Notes under the pieces: model-generated
What the model was told of the DNA's origin: nothing
The model's database searches: none
The model's input: the letters and a program-made list of their open reading frames with translations, nothing else
In this document: positions 44,438 through 54,737 of the stretch, in pieces
Layout: the number at the start of each line of letters is the position of its first letter
Numbering within the stretch: position 1 is the first letter of the stretch
Assembly (NCBI GenBank): GCA_005116955.1
Contig: SWDI01000001.1
Span: 301,722-365,721 of the forward strand
Source: Nitrospira sp.
Lineage (GTDB): Bacteria; Nitrospirota; Nitrospiria; Nitrospirales; Nitrospiraceae
Direction: 5' to 3'
DNA length: 64,000 bases
Program-made: the position numbers and the translations under genes

Positions 44438-46780
44438 ATGCGCAATTGCGCCATCATTCACCCGTTGCACTTGGAACTTGAAACCGCCCTGCTTAAAGAT
44501 AGCGTAGGTCGAGTGCTCTGCGTGCTCGAAGCGAAGCGCGAAGGCCTTGATCCGTACGACGCCAAAGAGCAGGCCCGCGGGTATGCTGAACAACTCGGTG
44601 CTCCGTTTATCATTCTATCCAATGGCCGCGAACATTGGTTTTGGAACTATGAGCGGGCGGACCAGCGCGACGCCTACCGCATCGAGCGGTTGCCTTCGCG
44701 TGACGATCTCGAACGATCCCGGCTTAAGAATCTGCAGCCGCCACGTCCCCTCGGAAGCGAAGTCATCACCCCCGAGTATCTCCGCCAGCTCAAGCACGAC
44801 CTGACGCTGAGACGCTACCAGATTCGGGCGATGGATGAAGTCGCCCGGCTGTTCGATACCCAAGGACTGCGGAAGTTTCTCCTCGAAATGGCCACGGGAA
44901 CCGGCAAGACGCTGCTTTGTGCCGCACTGATTCGCCGTTTTTTGATGAGCCGCAATGCCGAACGTGTGTTGTTTATTGTGGATCGCATCGAGCTGGCCAA
45001 ACAGACCATCGAAGATTTTGCCGTTGTCTTGCCCGAGTTCAAGCCGGTGATCTACAAGACTGCTCGCCGGACCGGTGAGCTGCTTGGGTCGTCCGTTGTG
45101 ATCGCAACTATCCAATCGTTGCTGACCGACCGCCGCTATCGAGATGAATTCACACCGTTCTATTTTGATCTAGTCATCAACGACGAGGCGCATCGGTCGA
45201 TCTATGGCGATGCCCGCGAAGTCGTCCAATTTTTTCAGGCCACGCGCATCGGTCTGACGGCTACACCCAAGGCCTACCTCAAGAACGTCGATGTGGAAAA
45301 GCTAGCCGAGGAGAATCCCAAGGCGCTGGAAGCCCGCCAGTTGCGGGATACCTATCATTACTTCGGCTGCAAGCCGGGCTTTCCCACGTTCCGCTACGAC
45401 ATCATTGATGCCGTGAAGGACCCGGAAGGTCCGTTCCTCTGTCTGCCGAAGATCTTTGACCTCCGCTCAGACCTCACCACGAAGGCACTGGCTGAATCAG
45501 GCTGGGCCGTCATCGTCAATGAGCAGGAGGAAAGCTTCAAGATTCAGGATCTAGAAAAGAAGATCTTTACGCCAACCCGCAACCGCCTCATGTGTGAAGC
45601 ATTTCTCAAAGAAGCGCAGAAAGATCCGGCAGGGGCCATCGGCAAGTCCATCGTGTTTGCCGTCAACCAGACGCATGCCACCAACCTTACGAAAATCTTC
45701 AACGAGCGACAGCCCGGCATTGCGCTGACCATTACCTCGCGCATACCCGAGGCATCGGTGCTGGCCAAAGAGTTTCGTGACGGCAAACGGTCCGAGCGTA
45801 TCGCGGTCTCCGTGGACATGCTCTCCACCGGTTACAATTGCCGGGATGCCCTGAACATCGGTCTCTTTCGGCCGGTGTTTTCGCCGACGGAATATATCCA
45901 GATCAAAGGTCGAGGGACCCGCCGCTATACCTTCATGATCGGCCACACCGCCTATGAGAAGTCCTCTTTCTACCTCCTCGACTTCTGTGCGGTCGCGGAA
46001 TACTTCGAGGACCAATACGACTACTCGGTCCCGTTGAAGGTTCCGCGCGAAAAGAAATCCCCCGTCGCAATGGACTCGTATACCCAGGGCGACGGGGGCA
46101 ATAGCTTTGCGGCGGAAGGCCTGTTGGATTCTCCGCGAGGGGAAAAACCGCAGCGCGTAATTCCGACCTGGGAGGGAATCGACACCCTCGTGAGTCAGGA
46201 GGTTCGGATCGTTGGGCCCAATGGCGAGAAGGTCGATGTTATGACGTTCCGTGGCGGTTATGAGCGGGATATCAAGGAATTCGTTGCGCAGACGCCCGCA
46301 CTGAAAGAAGCCGTGGAGGCCGAGGATGATGACGCCATCGAAACCATTCTCAACGAGCGGTTCTACCATCGCCCGGAGAACTATTACTCGCCGGACAAGC
46401 TCATTGTCTTCTATGGCGTGCCGGCGACCACCCCGGCCTTTGTTTATAATGCGCTCGGGCGCAAGCCGCTCCCCACGCGCGATGCCATCGTGACCGATAC
46501 GGTTGATTCCATTGCCGCCCGCTTCAACCTCCGGTACAGCGAACAGAAGTGGGTAGACGCCACGGCGCAACTATTGGCTGAAGATCCTGCGGCACTCCGC
46601 CGCTTCATGGCAGGAGACATGACGCTGTTCACAGCGAGTCAGTTCAACCAGTTGGGCGGCGTTTCTGCGTTGGCCCGCTTTGAGGATCGAGAACAAGTGT
46701 TTGATGCCTTGCGCCAGTCCACCCTCGTCCGGCAAAGTGCATTGGGCGGCTCACAATTGTCCTCTGGCTCTCCTCAGTGA
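44438..46780 (+). CDS. hsdR: Type I restriction subunit HsdR (system 2), N-terminus apparently truncated
   Basis: 780 residues from ATG 44438. The helicase is intact: MATGTGKT (about 151-158), DEAH in LVINDEAHRSIYG, GLTATPKAYL, STGYNCRDALNI and IKGRGTRRY. The C-terminal domain is of the EcoEI_R type. The N-terminus starts only about 30 residues before the nuclease EAK (residues 31-33, CVLEAKREGLDPYDAKEQAR); family members have some 45-60 more residues, including the catalytic Asp in a DYVL motif. That region is absent, and only 77 bases separate this start from hscB. DNA cleavage may be lost. Type I family call secure; truncation judged from memory of homologues. Confidence 0.87.
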   Translation: MRNCAIIHPLHLELETALLKDSVGRVLCVLEAKREGLDPYDAKEQARGYAEQLGAPFIILSNGREHWFWNYERADQRDAYRIERLPSRDDLERSRLKNLQPPRPLGSEVITPEYLRQLKHDLTLRRYQIRAMDEVARLFDTQGLRKFLLEMATGTGKTLLCAALIRRFLMSRNAERVLFIVDRIELAKQTIEDFAVVLPEFKPVIYKTARRTGELLGSSVVIATIQSLLTDRRYRDEFTPFYFDLVINDEAHRSIYGDAREVVQFFQATRIGLTATPKAYLKNVDVEKLAEENPKALEARQLRDTYHYFGCKPGFPTFRYDIIDAVKDPEGPFLCLPKIFDLRSDLTTKALAESGWAVIVNEQEESFKIQDLEKKIFTPTRNRLMCEAFLKEAQKDPAGAIGKSIVFAVNQTHATNLTKIFNERQPGIALTITSRIPEASVLAKEFRDGKRSERIAVSVDMLSTGYNCRDALNIGLFRPVFSPTEYIQIKGRGTRRYTFMIGHTAYEKSSFYLLDFCAVAEYFEDQYDYSVPLKVPREKKSPVAMDSYTQGDGGNSFAAEGLLDSPRGEKPQRVIPTWEGIDTLVSQEVRIVGPNGEKVDVMTFRGGYERDIKEFVAQTPALKEAVEAEDDDAIETILNERFYHRPENYYSPDKLIVFYGVPATTPAFVYNALGRKPLPTRDAIVTDTVDSIAARFNLRYSEQKWVDATAQLLAEDPAALRRFMAGDMTLFTASQFNQLGGVSALARFEDREQVFDALRQSTLVRQSALGGSQLSSGSPQ

Positions 46781-46966
46781 GGGGCTGGTTCCAACGGATG
46801 AGCAGATGTGTCGCATGCAGACCCTACAGTTGTTTTCCACCCTCGAAGGAAAACAAGGAAAGGGAAAGGCTTAAGTCCTGGCAATTCAATGACTTGCAAA
46901 ACCGTTGTTATCCAATACACCTAATTGAGCCATGAAGGCCGAATAAAGAAGGACCTCGCACCACCC

Positions 46967-48502
46967 ATGCGCACGCCTCCCGTACAGTCCGATTCCGTTG
47001 TCGCACAGGCTCTCGCCACGCCGACGAATTTCTTTTCCTCCGGCCTCCGGCAAAAGGTCGATCAGCTCATGAACATCCTCTGGGCCGGGGGCGTGAACAA
47101 TCCGATGGATTCCATCGAGCAGATTTCCTATCTGCTGTTCCTGCGCCTGCTGACGGAGAAGGATAACGTTCTTGCGAGTCTTGATAAGAAATATGTCTGC
47201 ATCTTCTCCGGCAAATGGGCCAAATATGCCTGGGGCAACTTCGTCACGCTGACTGGCGATCAGATGTTCAATGCCGTTCGCGACGCTATTGAAAAGCTGC
47301 ACGAGCTGCCTGGTCTGACCGAGACCGGCAAGCTCCTCTTCAGCCGCGCAACGCTCAAGATCTACGACCGCCCAACCCTCCGCGCCGTGGTGCAAGCCAT
47401 CCACGGGATGGACCTGTCTGCCCATGACGGTCACGACCTGAAGGGCGACATGTATGAGTACCTCTTGAGCAAGCTGTCGGCTTCCGGCACCAACGGCCAG
47501 TTTCGCACGCCGCGCCACATCATCGATCTGATGGTGGCGCTCGTGAATCCGCAACCGAAACACCGGATTTGCGACCCTGCCTGTGGCACTGCGGGGTTCC
47601 TCATCTCAGCGTTTACCCACATTCTTCGGCAAAGCACCAAGCCTGCTGACTTGAAGCGAGGCCTTGCAGACGGCGGTCAGCTCAAGCCCGTGCAGTGGAA
47701 GTTCCTCGAAGAGCAGGCTTTCACCGGCTTCGACAACGACGCCAACATGGTGAAGATCGCGATCTTGAATCTGTACTTGCACCAGTTGGAAAAAGCACGC
47801 GTCTCCATGCTGAACCCGCTCACCAGCGGCTTCGGCGGCGCCTATCCGGGCCAACAGTTCGACATCATCCTTGCCAACCCGCCGTTCGCCGGGAAGGTGC
47901 AGGACGAAAGCATCCTGGCCGACCTGAACTACAAGCTGAACACCCGCGCGACAGAACTGCTCTTCCTCAAATGGTTCATCGACCACCTCGCACCAGGCGG
48001 GCGGGCTGGCGTCATCGTGCCCAATGGTGTGCTTTTCGGTTCCACCAATGCGGCCACGAGCCTGCGTGAACTGCTCCTGACCGAGTGCGACCTGCAAGCT
48101 GTCATCAATCTGCCGAGCGGTGTGTTCAAACCCTATTCCGGCGTCGGCACCGCCGCGCTGATTTTTGAGAAGGGCAAGAAGACGGAAAGCGTGTGGTTTT
48201 ACGATCTCACTGCTGATGGCTATAGCCTCGACGACAAGCGCACGCCGATAGAGGCGAACGACATTCCCGACGTGCTTGCCAAATGGCCGAACTGCGAAGA
48301 AGGTTCGAACAGCTACCGTGTCCCGATTGAAAAGATCCGAGAGAATGACTGGAGCCTTGCAGCAGGTCGCTATAAACCTGTCACAGTCGAAGCCGCTAAT
48401 CACGACCAGCCCGCTGACATTCTCAGCGACGTGCTCAAGCTCGAAAGCGACATCATCAAGCGCGGGAACGTCCTGCTCGCTCAAATCAGCGGAAAGAAAT
48501 GA
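46967..48502 (+). CDS. hsdM: Type I methylase subunit HsdM (system 2)
   Basis: 511 residues from ATG 46967; a TTG 42 bases earlier is possible, and neither has a strong site. The helical N-terminus, SGTNGQFRTPRHIIDLMV and the SAM motif CDPACGTAGFLISAF are followed by catalytic NPPF (residues 304-307). It is not a close copy of system 1 HsdM, so the two systems are distinct. The stop overlaps hsdS by four bases. Confidence 0.92.
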   Translation: MRTPPVQSDSVVAQALATPTNFFSSGLRQKVDQLMNILWAGGVNNPMDSIEQISYLLFLRLLTEKDNVLASLDKKYVCIFSGKWAKYAWGNFVTLTGDQMFNAVRDAIEKLHELPGLTETGKLLFSRATLKIYDRPTLRAVVQAIHGMDLSAHDGHDLKGDMYEYLLSKLSASGTNGQFRTPRHIIDLMVALVNPQPKHRICDPACGTAGFLISAFTHILRQSTKPADLKRGLADGGQLKPVQWKFLEEQAFTGFDNDANMVKIAILNLYLHQLEKARVSMLNPLTSGFGGAYPGQQFDIILANPPFAGKVQDESILADLNYKLNTRATELLFLKWFIDHLAPGGRAGVIVPNGVLFGSTNAATSLRELLLTECDLQAVINLPSGVFKPYSGVGTAALIFEKGKKTESVWFYDLTADGYSLDDKRTPIEANDIPDVLAKWPNCEEGSNSYRVPIEKIRENDWSLAAGRYKPVTVEAANHDQPADILSDVLKLESDIIKRGNVLLAQISGKK

Positions 48503-49686
48503 CACGCTGGCCGACAAAGCCGCTCGAAGAAATTGCGGAGTTGTATGGTGGGAGCACGCCATCACGCGACAGACCAGCGTTTTGGGGCGGTGACATCTAT
48601 TGGGTAACTCCGACCGATTTGCCGATGCCTGATGAAGGCATCTCGGTTGTCAGTAAAACTAAAGACCGCATCACCCAAGTTGGCCTCGACAACAGTTCTG
48701 CATCGGTTGTTCCCAAAGGCACGGTTCTGTTCTCCTCACGCGCAACCATTGGCAAGGTAGCCATCGCTGACATGCCGCTGACTACCAATCAGGGATTCGC
48801 GAACTTCGTTCCACATTCCGAAGTGACTTCACGCTTTCTTGCTTACGCACTTTGGTTTCATCGAGAGGATATCGCACGACTTTCAGGTTCCACGACTTTC
48901 AAAGAGGTAAGCCGAAGCACGCTTCGCAAATATCACCTTCCCGTCCCGCCTTTGGCAGAGCAGGAACGGATCGTGAAGCTGCTGGATGAAGCGGACGAGT
49001 TGCGGAAGCTGCGCGCCCAAGCCGACCGCCGCACCGCCGACCTCATTCCCGCCCTCTTCTGCGAAATGTTCGGAGAGAATGCGAAGAAGCCACACGTCCG
49101 TGTAAAGCTGGAACAAATCGCCGAAGTTGTCTCTGGTGTTGCAAAGGGCCGGAAGTTCAACGGACGGCTGCCTGTCGAAGTTCCTTACCTTCGTGTGGCA
49201 AACGTACAGGCAGGACATCTTGACCTGTCAGAAATCAAAACGATTCAGGCGTTGCCAGAAGAAGTCGAAGAACTTGCGCTGCGGAAGGGCGACGTACTGC
49301 TCACAGAAGGCGGCGACTTCGACAAGTTGGGACGTGGGGCAATGCTGGAGCAAGACCTGCCGAACTGCATCCACCAAAATCATGTCTTTCGTGTGCGTGT
49401 TGAGCAGTCTAAGCTCGATCCGGTCTATTTTGCCAAGTTCCTTTTGACCGGCGAAGCCCGCAGGTACTTCCTCGGTTGCGCCAAGAGGACGACGAACCTC
49501 GCGAGCATCAATATGACACAATTGCGCGCCCTGCCTGTTCTGCTTCCACCGCTTTCGCTGCAAAGGGAGTTCGCCGCCCGCGTGTCTGACATCCGCGCCA
49601 TGCAAGCCGAGCAAGCAGCCTCCCGCCGCCGAATGGCCGACCTCTTTCACTCCATGCTCCACCGCGCCTTCCAGGGTGAATTATGA
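48499..49686 (+). CDS. hsdS: Type I specificity subunit HsdS (system 2)
   Basis: 395 residues. Two TRDs with conserved helices: TRD1 (1-150, LYGGSTPSRDRPAFWGGDIY) ends VPPLAEQERIVKLLDEADEL and its coil; TRD2 (about 190-355) ends LLPPLSLQREFAARVSDIRA and DLFHSMLHRAFQGEL. ATGA couplings join it to hsdM and to the following gene. Confidence 0.94.
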   Translation: MTRWPTKPLEEIAELYGGSTPSRDRPAFWGGDIYWVTPTDLPMPDEGISVVSKTKDRITQVGLDNSSASVVPKGTVLFSSRATIGKVAIADMPLTTNQGFANFVPHSEVTSRFLAYALWFHREDIARLSGSTTFKEVSRSTLRKYHLPVPPLAEQERIVKLLDEADELRKLRAQADRRTADLIPALFCEMFGENAKKPHVRVKLEQIAEVVSGVAKGRKFNGRLPVEVPYLRVANVQAGHLDLSEIKTIQALPEEVEELALRKGDVLLTEGGDFDKLGRGAMLEQDLPNCIHQNHVFRVRVEQSKLDPVYFAKFLLTGEARRYFLGCAKRTTNLASINMTQLRALPVLLPPLSLQREFAARVSDIRAMQAEQAASRRRMADLFHSMLHRAFQGEL

Positions 49687-49994
49687 AGATTATCCGTGAT
49701 TGTTTCGGGCGCTCCGTCAGGCTGACCGATGAGCGGGTGGCGCATATCCTTCAACATCAGGAAATGGCAGGGATGGAGGCGGAGATTGAGCGGGTGCTCC
49801 AAGCCCCGGCTGAAGTGCGCCTGTCTCGCTCGGACGACACGGTGCAGTTGTTTTACGAGTTCTACGCGCAAACGCTGGTTGGTGGGAAATGGCTCTGCGT
49901 CGTGGTAAAGTGCCCGTCAGATGATGCGTTTGTAGTGACGGCCTATTTGACCGATCGACTGAAGTCAGGAGAAATCATATGGCCGAAAAAGTAA
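49683..49994 (+). CDS. Toxin-like protein (DUF4258/PBECR-type), first of a pair
   Basis: 103 residues starting in the hsdS stop (ATGA). Features: SVRLTDERVAHILQHQEMAG, LFYEFYAQTLVGGKWLCVVV, and VVTAYLTDRLKSGEIIW, the pattern of DUF4258/phage barnase-EndoU-RelE-like proteins proposed to be RNases. Followed by a DUF2283 protein overlapping by 16 bases. It looks like a toxin-antitoxin-like module. Toxic activity is inferred, not shown. Confidence 0.78.
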   Translation: MKIIRDCFGRSVRLTDERVAHILQHQEMAGMEAEIERVLQAPAEVRLSRSDDTVQLFYEFYAQTLVGGKWLCVVVKCPSDDAFVVTAYLTDRLKSGEIIWPKK

Positions 49995-50191
49995 AGGTCT
50001 GGTTTGATCCGGAAGCGGACTATCTCGAAGTGCAATTCCGTGAGGCACCGGGCTTCATGCGGCCGACGGCCCATGATGCCGTCATGGAACGGGTGGACGA
50101 GGCGGGACATGTGCTCGGTTTCAGCGTGCTCGGCGTCAGCCGCTTTCGCAAAGATCATCCGCTAGAAGCGGAATTGGTGGCCGGAGAGTGA
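49979..50191 (+). CDS. DUF2283 protein, probable antitoxin partner
   Basis: 70 residues. VKVWFDPEADYLEVQFREAP and LGFSVLGVSRFRKDHP are typical DUF2283, a small fold often encoded right after DUF4258-type proteins. Overlaps the previous gene by 16 bases, so both are made together. No DNA-binding motif. Antitoxin role inferred from pairing. Confidence 0.83.
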   Translation: MAEKVKVWFDPEADYLEVQFREAPGFMRPTAHDAVMERVDEAGHVLGFSVLGVSRFRKDHPLEAELVAGE

Positions 50192-50423
50192 TTGTCGTAT
50201 AGGTACACTCTGCCCCTTCAGCGATCACCGCCGCATCTCCGCCGTTCGCGCCACCAACCTTCGATCATTAGAAGTCCTGCGAACTCCCGCCGCTATTCTA
50301 GAGCAAGCCATACCTTTTCCATCCTTGGCATCCTGTCCTTATTGCCGGCCAAGTGGCACCTAGAGGCTCAGAAAAAAGGCTACAGCATAGCCCGCGAGTT
50401 GCTATTTGGTTTGCTGTCGGTGA

Positions 50424-51467
50424 TTACTTCAAAGACGCCATATCGATCACGAATCGAAACTTCACATCGCCTCGCAGTACTCGTTCGTAGGCTTCGTTGA
50501 CCTGTTGGATCGGAATCACCTCAACATCCGACTCGATCTGATGTTGCGCGCAGAAGTCGAGCATTTTTTGCGTTTCCTTGATCCCGCCGATGAGCGAGCC
50601 GGCCAAACGCCTCCGTTTGAAAATGAGGGAGAAGGCCTCAACGGGAGTGGGCGTTTCTGGTGCACCAACGAGAATCATAGTGCCGTCCGTCTTCAGGAGG
50701 TTCAAATAGGCGTTGTAATCGTGTGGAGCCGAGACCGTGTCGAGGATGTAGTGGAAGTACCCCTGCAGCTTGGTAAAGGCCTGAGGGTCTGATGTCACGA
50801 CAAAGTTTGCAGCACCCAGCCGCTTCGCGTCTTCCCGTTTCTTCTCCGATGTGCTTAATACCGTAACCTCGGTTCCCATCGCCCTGGCAATTTTCACCGC
50901 CATGTGGCCAAGCCCACCGAGGCCGACGACGGCCAGTTTGTGATAACGTCCGACACCCCATTGGCGCAGGGGTGAGTAAGTCGTGATGCCGGCGCAGAGC
51001 AGCGGGGCCGCTCCCGCCGGGGAGAGCGTCGTGGGAATTCGGAGGACATAGTTCTCGTCCACGACGATCTGGGTCGAGTAACCGCCCTGAGTAATCTGGC
51101 CGGCTCGATCCTGGCCACTGTAGGTCCAGAGTGTTCCGCGGTCGCAGTATTGCTCCAGACCTTCGCGGCAAGACGCGCACGTTCGGCAGGAATCCACGAA
51201 GCAGCCGACGCCGGCTTGATCACCAACCTTGAAGGCTGTCACCGCCGTGCCGACTTGCGCGACGGTTCCGACGATCTCGTGTCCTGGTACCATTGGGAAG
51301 AGGGAGATGCCCCACTCGTCACGGGCCTGGTGGATATCTGAGTGGCAGATACCGCAGTGCGAGATCGCGATCAAGACATCGTGCGGACCGACCTCGCGTC
51401 GTTCAAAGGAGAAGGGCTGTAAACTCTCCTTGGCGGCCATCGCCGCGTAGCTTTTAGTCGCAAGCAT
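50424..51467 (-). CDS. Zinc-dependent alcohol dehydrogenase, YahK/CAD-like
   Basis: 347 residues; ATG 51467 with AAGGAG upstream. Catalytic zinc: CGICHSDIHQ (Cys near 39) and PGHEIVG; structural zinc: four Cys in CFVDSCRTCASCREGLEQYC. NAD(P) fold GLGGLGHMAVKIARAMG. The SGQDRAGQITQGGYSTQIVV block is typical of YahK/cinnamyl-alcohol-type enzymes. Likely NADPH-dependent aldehyde reduction. Single-gene unit. Confidence 0.93.
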   Translation of the reverse strand: MLATKSYAAMAAKESLQPFSFERREVGPHDVLIAISHCGICHSDIHQARDEWGISLFPMVPGHEIVGTVAQVGTAVTAFKVGDQAGVGCFVDSCRTCASCREGLEQYCDRGTLWTYSGQDRAGQITQGGYSTQIVVDENYVLRIPTTLSPAGAAPLLCAGITTYSPLRQWGVGRYHKLAVVGLGGLGHMAVKIARAMGTEVTVLSTSEKKREDAKRLGAANFVVTSDPQAFTKLQGYFHYILDTVSAPHDYNAYLNLLKTDGTMILVGAPETPTPVEAFSLIFKRRRLAGSLIGGIKETQKMLDFCAQHQIESDVEVIPIQQVNEAYERVLRGDVKFRFVIDMASLK

Positions 51468-51625
51468 GGAATGTTCTCCTTCAGGAGGTAAGTAGACACT
51501 ACGACCTTAGCAAGTTCAACGGGCCTTGCCAACCGCAAAGGCAGCCTATTGTTGGGGTCATCGATTACAGCGGTTCATTGGGTGACGTTAGACTGCGGGG
51601 AAAGGTGGAATTGGAGGGGGTGTAC

Positions 51626-51820
51626 TTAGGTGCAGTCGTTCACCGTGCCGTCGTCGGTCGATTCAGGAATACTGGTGTCCGAGGTGAGTGGCGAACCGGG
51701 AATGCGGTACTGTTCTGCTGCCCATGTTCCCAAGTCCGTGACCTGACAGCGTTCAGAACAGAATGGGCGCCAGGTGTTTCCTTCCCATGTGGTTGGCTGG
51801 CGACAGGTTGGGCACAGCAT
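51626..51820 (-). CDS. yacG: DNA gyrase inhibitor YacG, zinc-binding
   Basis: 64 residues. Zinc ligands [12 protein letters not shown] (CxxC) and [19 protein letters not shown] (CxxxC, with the DLGxW helix) match YacG. The first 40 residues are conserved, and the C-terminal tail is Thr/Ser rich and variable. It inhibits GyrB in other bacteria. Starts 9 bases after glnS. Confidence 0.9.
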   Translation of the reverse strand: MLCPTCRQPTTWEGNTWRPFCSERCQVTDLGTWAAEQYRIPGSPLTSDTSIPESTDDGTVNDCT

Positions 51821-51829
51821 AAAAATTGT

Positions 51830-53536
51830 TTAGCGCTGAGGGGCTTGCTGGGTTTTCTCGATCTTGGCCCAGGCATCCTTGAGAGAGACGGTCCGGTTGA
51901 AAATGAGTGTCTCGGATGAGGAATCGGGGTCCACGCAAAAGTATCCCTGCCGTTCGAATTGGAAACGGGACCCGGGTGCAGCTGACCGGAGGCTTGGCTC
52001 AACCACACAGCCGCTGAGGAGTTCAAGCGACTGAGGGTTCAAGGATTGAGTCCAGTCCTGATCAGCCGGAAGCTTAGCCTGGTCAGGAAGAAAAAGCGGA
52101 TGATAGAGCCGGATGTCTGCCTTAGCTGCATGTGACGCAGACACCCAATGAATAGTGGCTTTCACCTTGCGCTGTTCCTGCGACGATCCGCTTCTGGTCT
52201 CCGCATCGTAAGTGCAGTGCAGCTCGGTGACTGCACCGGTCTGAGGGTCCTTGGTCGCGCTCACACACTTGATGATGTATCCATAGCGCAGCCGGACCTC
52301 GCGGCCAGGTGCCAAGCGGTAGAACTGTTTTGGTGGATCCTCACGGAAATCGTCTTGTTCGATGTAGAGCGTCCGTGAGAAGGGAACCTTCCGAGTTCCA
52401 GCGGCAGCATCTTCAGGGTTATTCACAGCATCAAGTTCTTCAACAACGCCTTCCGGATAGTTGTCGATCACCACTTTTAACGGTCGGAGCACCGCCATCA
52501 CGCGTGGTGACCGTTTGTTCAAGTCCTCTCGGACGAAGTGTTCGAGCAGCTGCATCTCGACGATGGCGTCCCGCTTGGACACACCAATGTGCTCGCAAAA
52601 GGCCCGGATCGCTTCAGGCGTCACGCCTCGTCGGCGGAGGCCTTTCAGGGTGGGGAGGCGCGGATCATCCCAGCCGGTCACGAGTTGCTTCTGGACCAAT
52701 TCGAGCAGCTTCCGCTTGCTCATCACCGTGGAGGTGAGATTCAGTCTGGCGAATTCGATCTGCTGTGGACGATGGAGAGCATTGGTTTCAGCAATGACCC
52801 AATCGTATAAGGGGCGGTGGTCTTCAAATTCGAGGGTGCAAAGGGAATGGGTGATGCCCTCGATGGCGTCGGACAACGGGTGCGCGAAATCATACGCGGG
52901 ATAGATGCCCCACGCGGTGCCGGTCCGATAATGCGTGGCATGTCGGATGCGATACAGAATCGGGTCCCGTAGATTAATGTTGGGCGAGCCCATATCGATC
53001 TTTGCGCGTAAGACATGCACCCCGTCGGCAAACTCTCCCGCTCGCATGCGCGCGAACAGATCCAGGTTGTCTTCGATGGACCGAGTTCGAAAGGGACTCT
53101 CGCGTCCTGGTTCGGTCAGGGTGCCGCGGTACACACGGATTTCATCGGCCGTGTGACTATCAACGTAGGCCTTCCCTTTCCTGATCAAGGTCACGGCGAA
53201 CGCATAGAGTTGGTCGAAATAGTCCGAGGCGTAGAACATCTTGTCATGCCAATCAACTCCCAACCATCGGACATCTTCCTGAATAGCTTGGACATATTCA
53301 GGGTCTTCAGTCGTTGGATTGGTGTCGTCGAATCTCAGGTGGCACATCCCGCCGGGGGTGTCCTGTGCAATCCCGAAATTGAGGGCGATGGATTTGGCAT
53401 GCCCGATATGGAGGTACCCATTGGGTTCAGGGGGAAATCGCGTGACGACCCGTCCACCGTGTTTACCGGCGGCACGATCGATCGCCACAAGATCCCGAAT
53501 GAAATTCGATGAATGAGAAGACTCTGGTGTGCTCAT
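51830..53536 (-). CDS. glnS: Glutaminyl-tRNA synthetase
   Basis: 568 residues from ATG 53536; a TTG 42 bases upstream is possible. Class I signatures: [20 protein letters not shown] with HIGH, and [11 protein letters not shown] as the KMSKS counterpart. GlnS-specific blocks [19 protein letters not shown] and [20 protein letters not shown], plus a C-terminal beta-barrel anticodon domain. It charges tRNA-Gln directly. Confidence 0.95.
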   Translation of the reverse strand: MSTPESSHSSNFIRDLVAIDRAAGKHGGRVVTRFPPEPNGYLHIGHAKSIALNFGIAQDTPGGMCHLRFDDTNPTTEDPEYVQAIQEDVRWLGVDWHDKMFYASDYFDQLYAFAVTLIRKGKAYVDSHTADEIRVYRGTLTEPGRESPFRTRSIEDNLDLFARMRAGEFADGVHVLRAKIDMGSPNINLRDPILYRIRHATHYRTGTAWGIYPAYDFAHPLSDAIEGITHSLCTLEFEDHRPLYDWVIAETNALHRPQQIEFARLNLTSTVMSKRKLLELVQKQLVTGWDDPRLPTLKGLRRRGVTPEAIRAFCEHIGVSKRDAIVEMQLLEHFVREDLNKRSPRVMAVLRPLKVVIDNYPEGVVEELDAVNNPEDAAAGTRKVPFSRTLYIEQDDFREDPPKQFYRLAPGREVRLRYGYIIKCVSATKDPQTGAVTELHCTYDAETRSGSSQEQRKVKATIHWVSASHAAKADIRLYHPLFLPDQAKLPADQDWTQSLNPQSLELLSGCVVEPSLRSAAPGSRFQFERQGYFCVDPDSSSETLIFNRTVSLKDAWAKIEKTQQAPQR

Positions 53537-53631
53537 GAAGTCTTGAGAGAACGGTTCAGCCTGGTCATTGTCAGTCAATTCCAGAAAGGAGTTCTACCAT
53601 AGACGGGTCGACGGGAGGAATGGGGGGACGG

Positions 53632-54057
53632 CTAAGCAGAAGGTTCTGGGGTAGAGCGGTCTGACGCCTGCATGACATGGAAGTCCTTTTGGGCGATGAG
53701 ATGCCCATCCATTCGCAAGCGGAATTCATACCGACCCGGTGCGGGAAAGATTAATAGCGGAATGTTGATCCCGAAGTCAGAAATCTGAAGGCGATCGCTG
53801 ATCTCGATGTTGGGAAGCGCGGCCCGGCAGATGAGTTGTTCGGAGTTGAGGTAGGTCAACTCAATGTCAAAATGGTACAGGCCTTCCGCATCGGTGAGGC
53901 AGAAATAGAGGCCCATTTGCTGATGCTGGAAGGGGAAGGCAGCTGTCTGCAGATGTGTGAAGATTCCGATCAAGCTTTTCTTTTTCGTGAAGCTGTCTTC
54001 GATGACTTGATCGCAGACGAGAAATGCTTGGACGGTGGGTGTGGGGATATCGGCCAT
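53632..54057 (-). CDS. DUF6941-like protein
   Basis: 141 residues. PTVQAFLVCDQVIEDSFTKK, SLIGIFTHLQTAAFPFQHQQ and LYFCLTDAEGLYHFDIELTY match the DUF6941 pattern. Beta-rich and cytoplasmic; role unknown. ATG 54057 has no strong ribosome site. Confidence 0.77.
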   Translation of the reverse strand: MADIPTPTVQAFLVCDQVIEDSFTKKKSLIGIFTHLQTAAFPFQHQQMGLYFCLTDAEGLYHFDIELTYLNSEQLICRAALPNIEISDRLQISDFGINIPLLIFPAPGRYEFRLRMDGHLIAQKDFHVMQASDRSTPEPSA

Positions 54058-54203
54058 AGGGACATTCTATGAAAAACGTGAGGAAGGGTACAACGGTTCC
54101 CACTTTTCCGCACAAATAGGCAGAAGGACGTTGTGTCCAAGGGGAGGGCTGGAAGCATGAAGGGTACGTATGAGTCGATGAGGTGAGTGGATGACAAATG
54201 CAA

Positions 54204-54737
54204 TCAACCGAGGACAGCTGGGCCACCTTGGGCTTCGATGATTTCCTGAAACAGGGTTGTCTGGGAGCCGATCCGGCAGTAGTGAGAGGTGATTTCAACC
54301 GGTATGCCCTTATGCGAGTGCAACCTTCCGCAGATGAGGTCGACTCTGGAGTCCGATGCCATTCGTGCCTCGAACACGAGGTGGCCAGATTGTAAATCTC
54401 TCAGACGAACAGAGGGCATGTCGGACGGCGACAGACCTTGTCCGAGCCGGACATCGACGGCGAACTGTCCGCGGTCATTCAACGTGAGGATGTTTCGACG
54501 TAGGTGCGCGATGCGGGTGCCGTGCTCGTTATACAGATCGAGCGTGGCGAGAAGTAGGCCTTGCTCTGACTTGGCTTCAATGACGAGTTGCTCTTTCCCA
54601 TGAATCGTGACCACACCGTTGGTGCGACGAAAAATGTTGGATCCGATCCGCAGTTCGAGTCCTGGCCTGGAGAGTACTCCCGCCGGTGCCGTACGACCAA
54701 AGGATTCGGTCCTGCGGAACGCCGCCGGATCATCCAT
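54204..54737 (-). CDS. Uncharacterised beta-rich protein
   Basis: 177 residues from ATG 54737, with GAGG six bases upstream. NGVVTIHGKEQLVIEAKSEQ and NDRGQFAVDVRLGQ suggest beta sandwich strands. No signal peptide, no known family. It is the last gene of the ancestral chromosome before tRNA-Glu. Confidence 0.65.
   Translation of the reverse strand: MDDPAAFRRTESFGRTAPAGVLSRPGLELRIGSNIFRRTNGVVTIHGKEQLVIEAKSEQGLLLATLDLYNEHGTRIAHLRRNILTLNDRGQFAVDVRLGQGLSPSDMPSVRLRDLQSGHLVFEARMASDSRVDLICGRLHSHKGIPVEITSHYCRIGSQTTLFQEIIEAQGGPAVLG

Noticed and set aside
45551..46570. 339-residue reading frame antisense to hsdR of system 2
   Set aside because: Mirror of a helicase gene; no family features.
47606..48565. 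319-residue reading frame antisense to hsdM of system 2
   Set aside because: Mirror frame over conserved methylase motifs.
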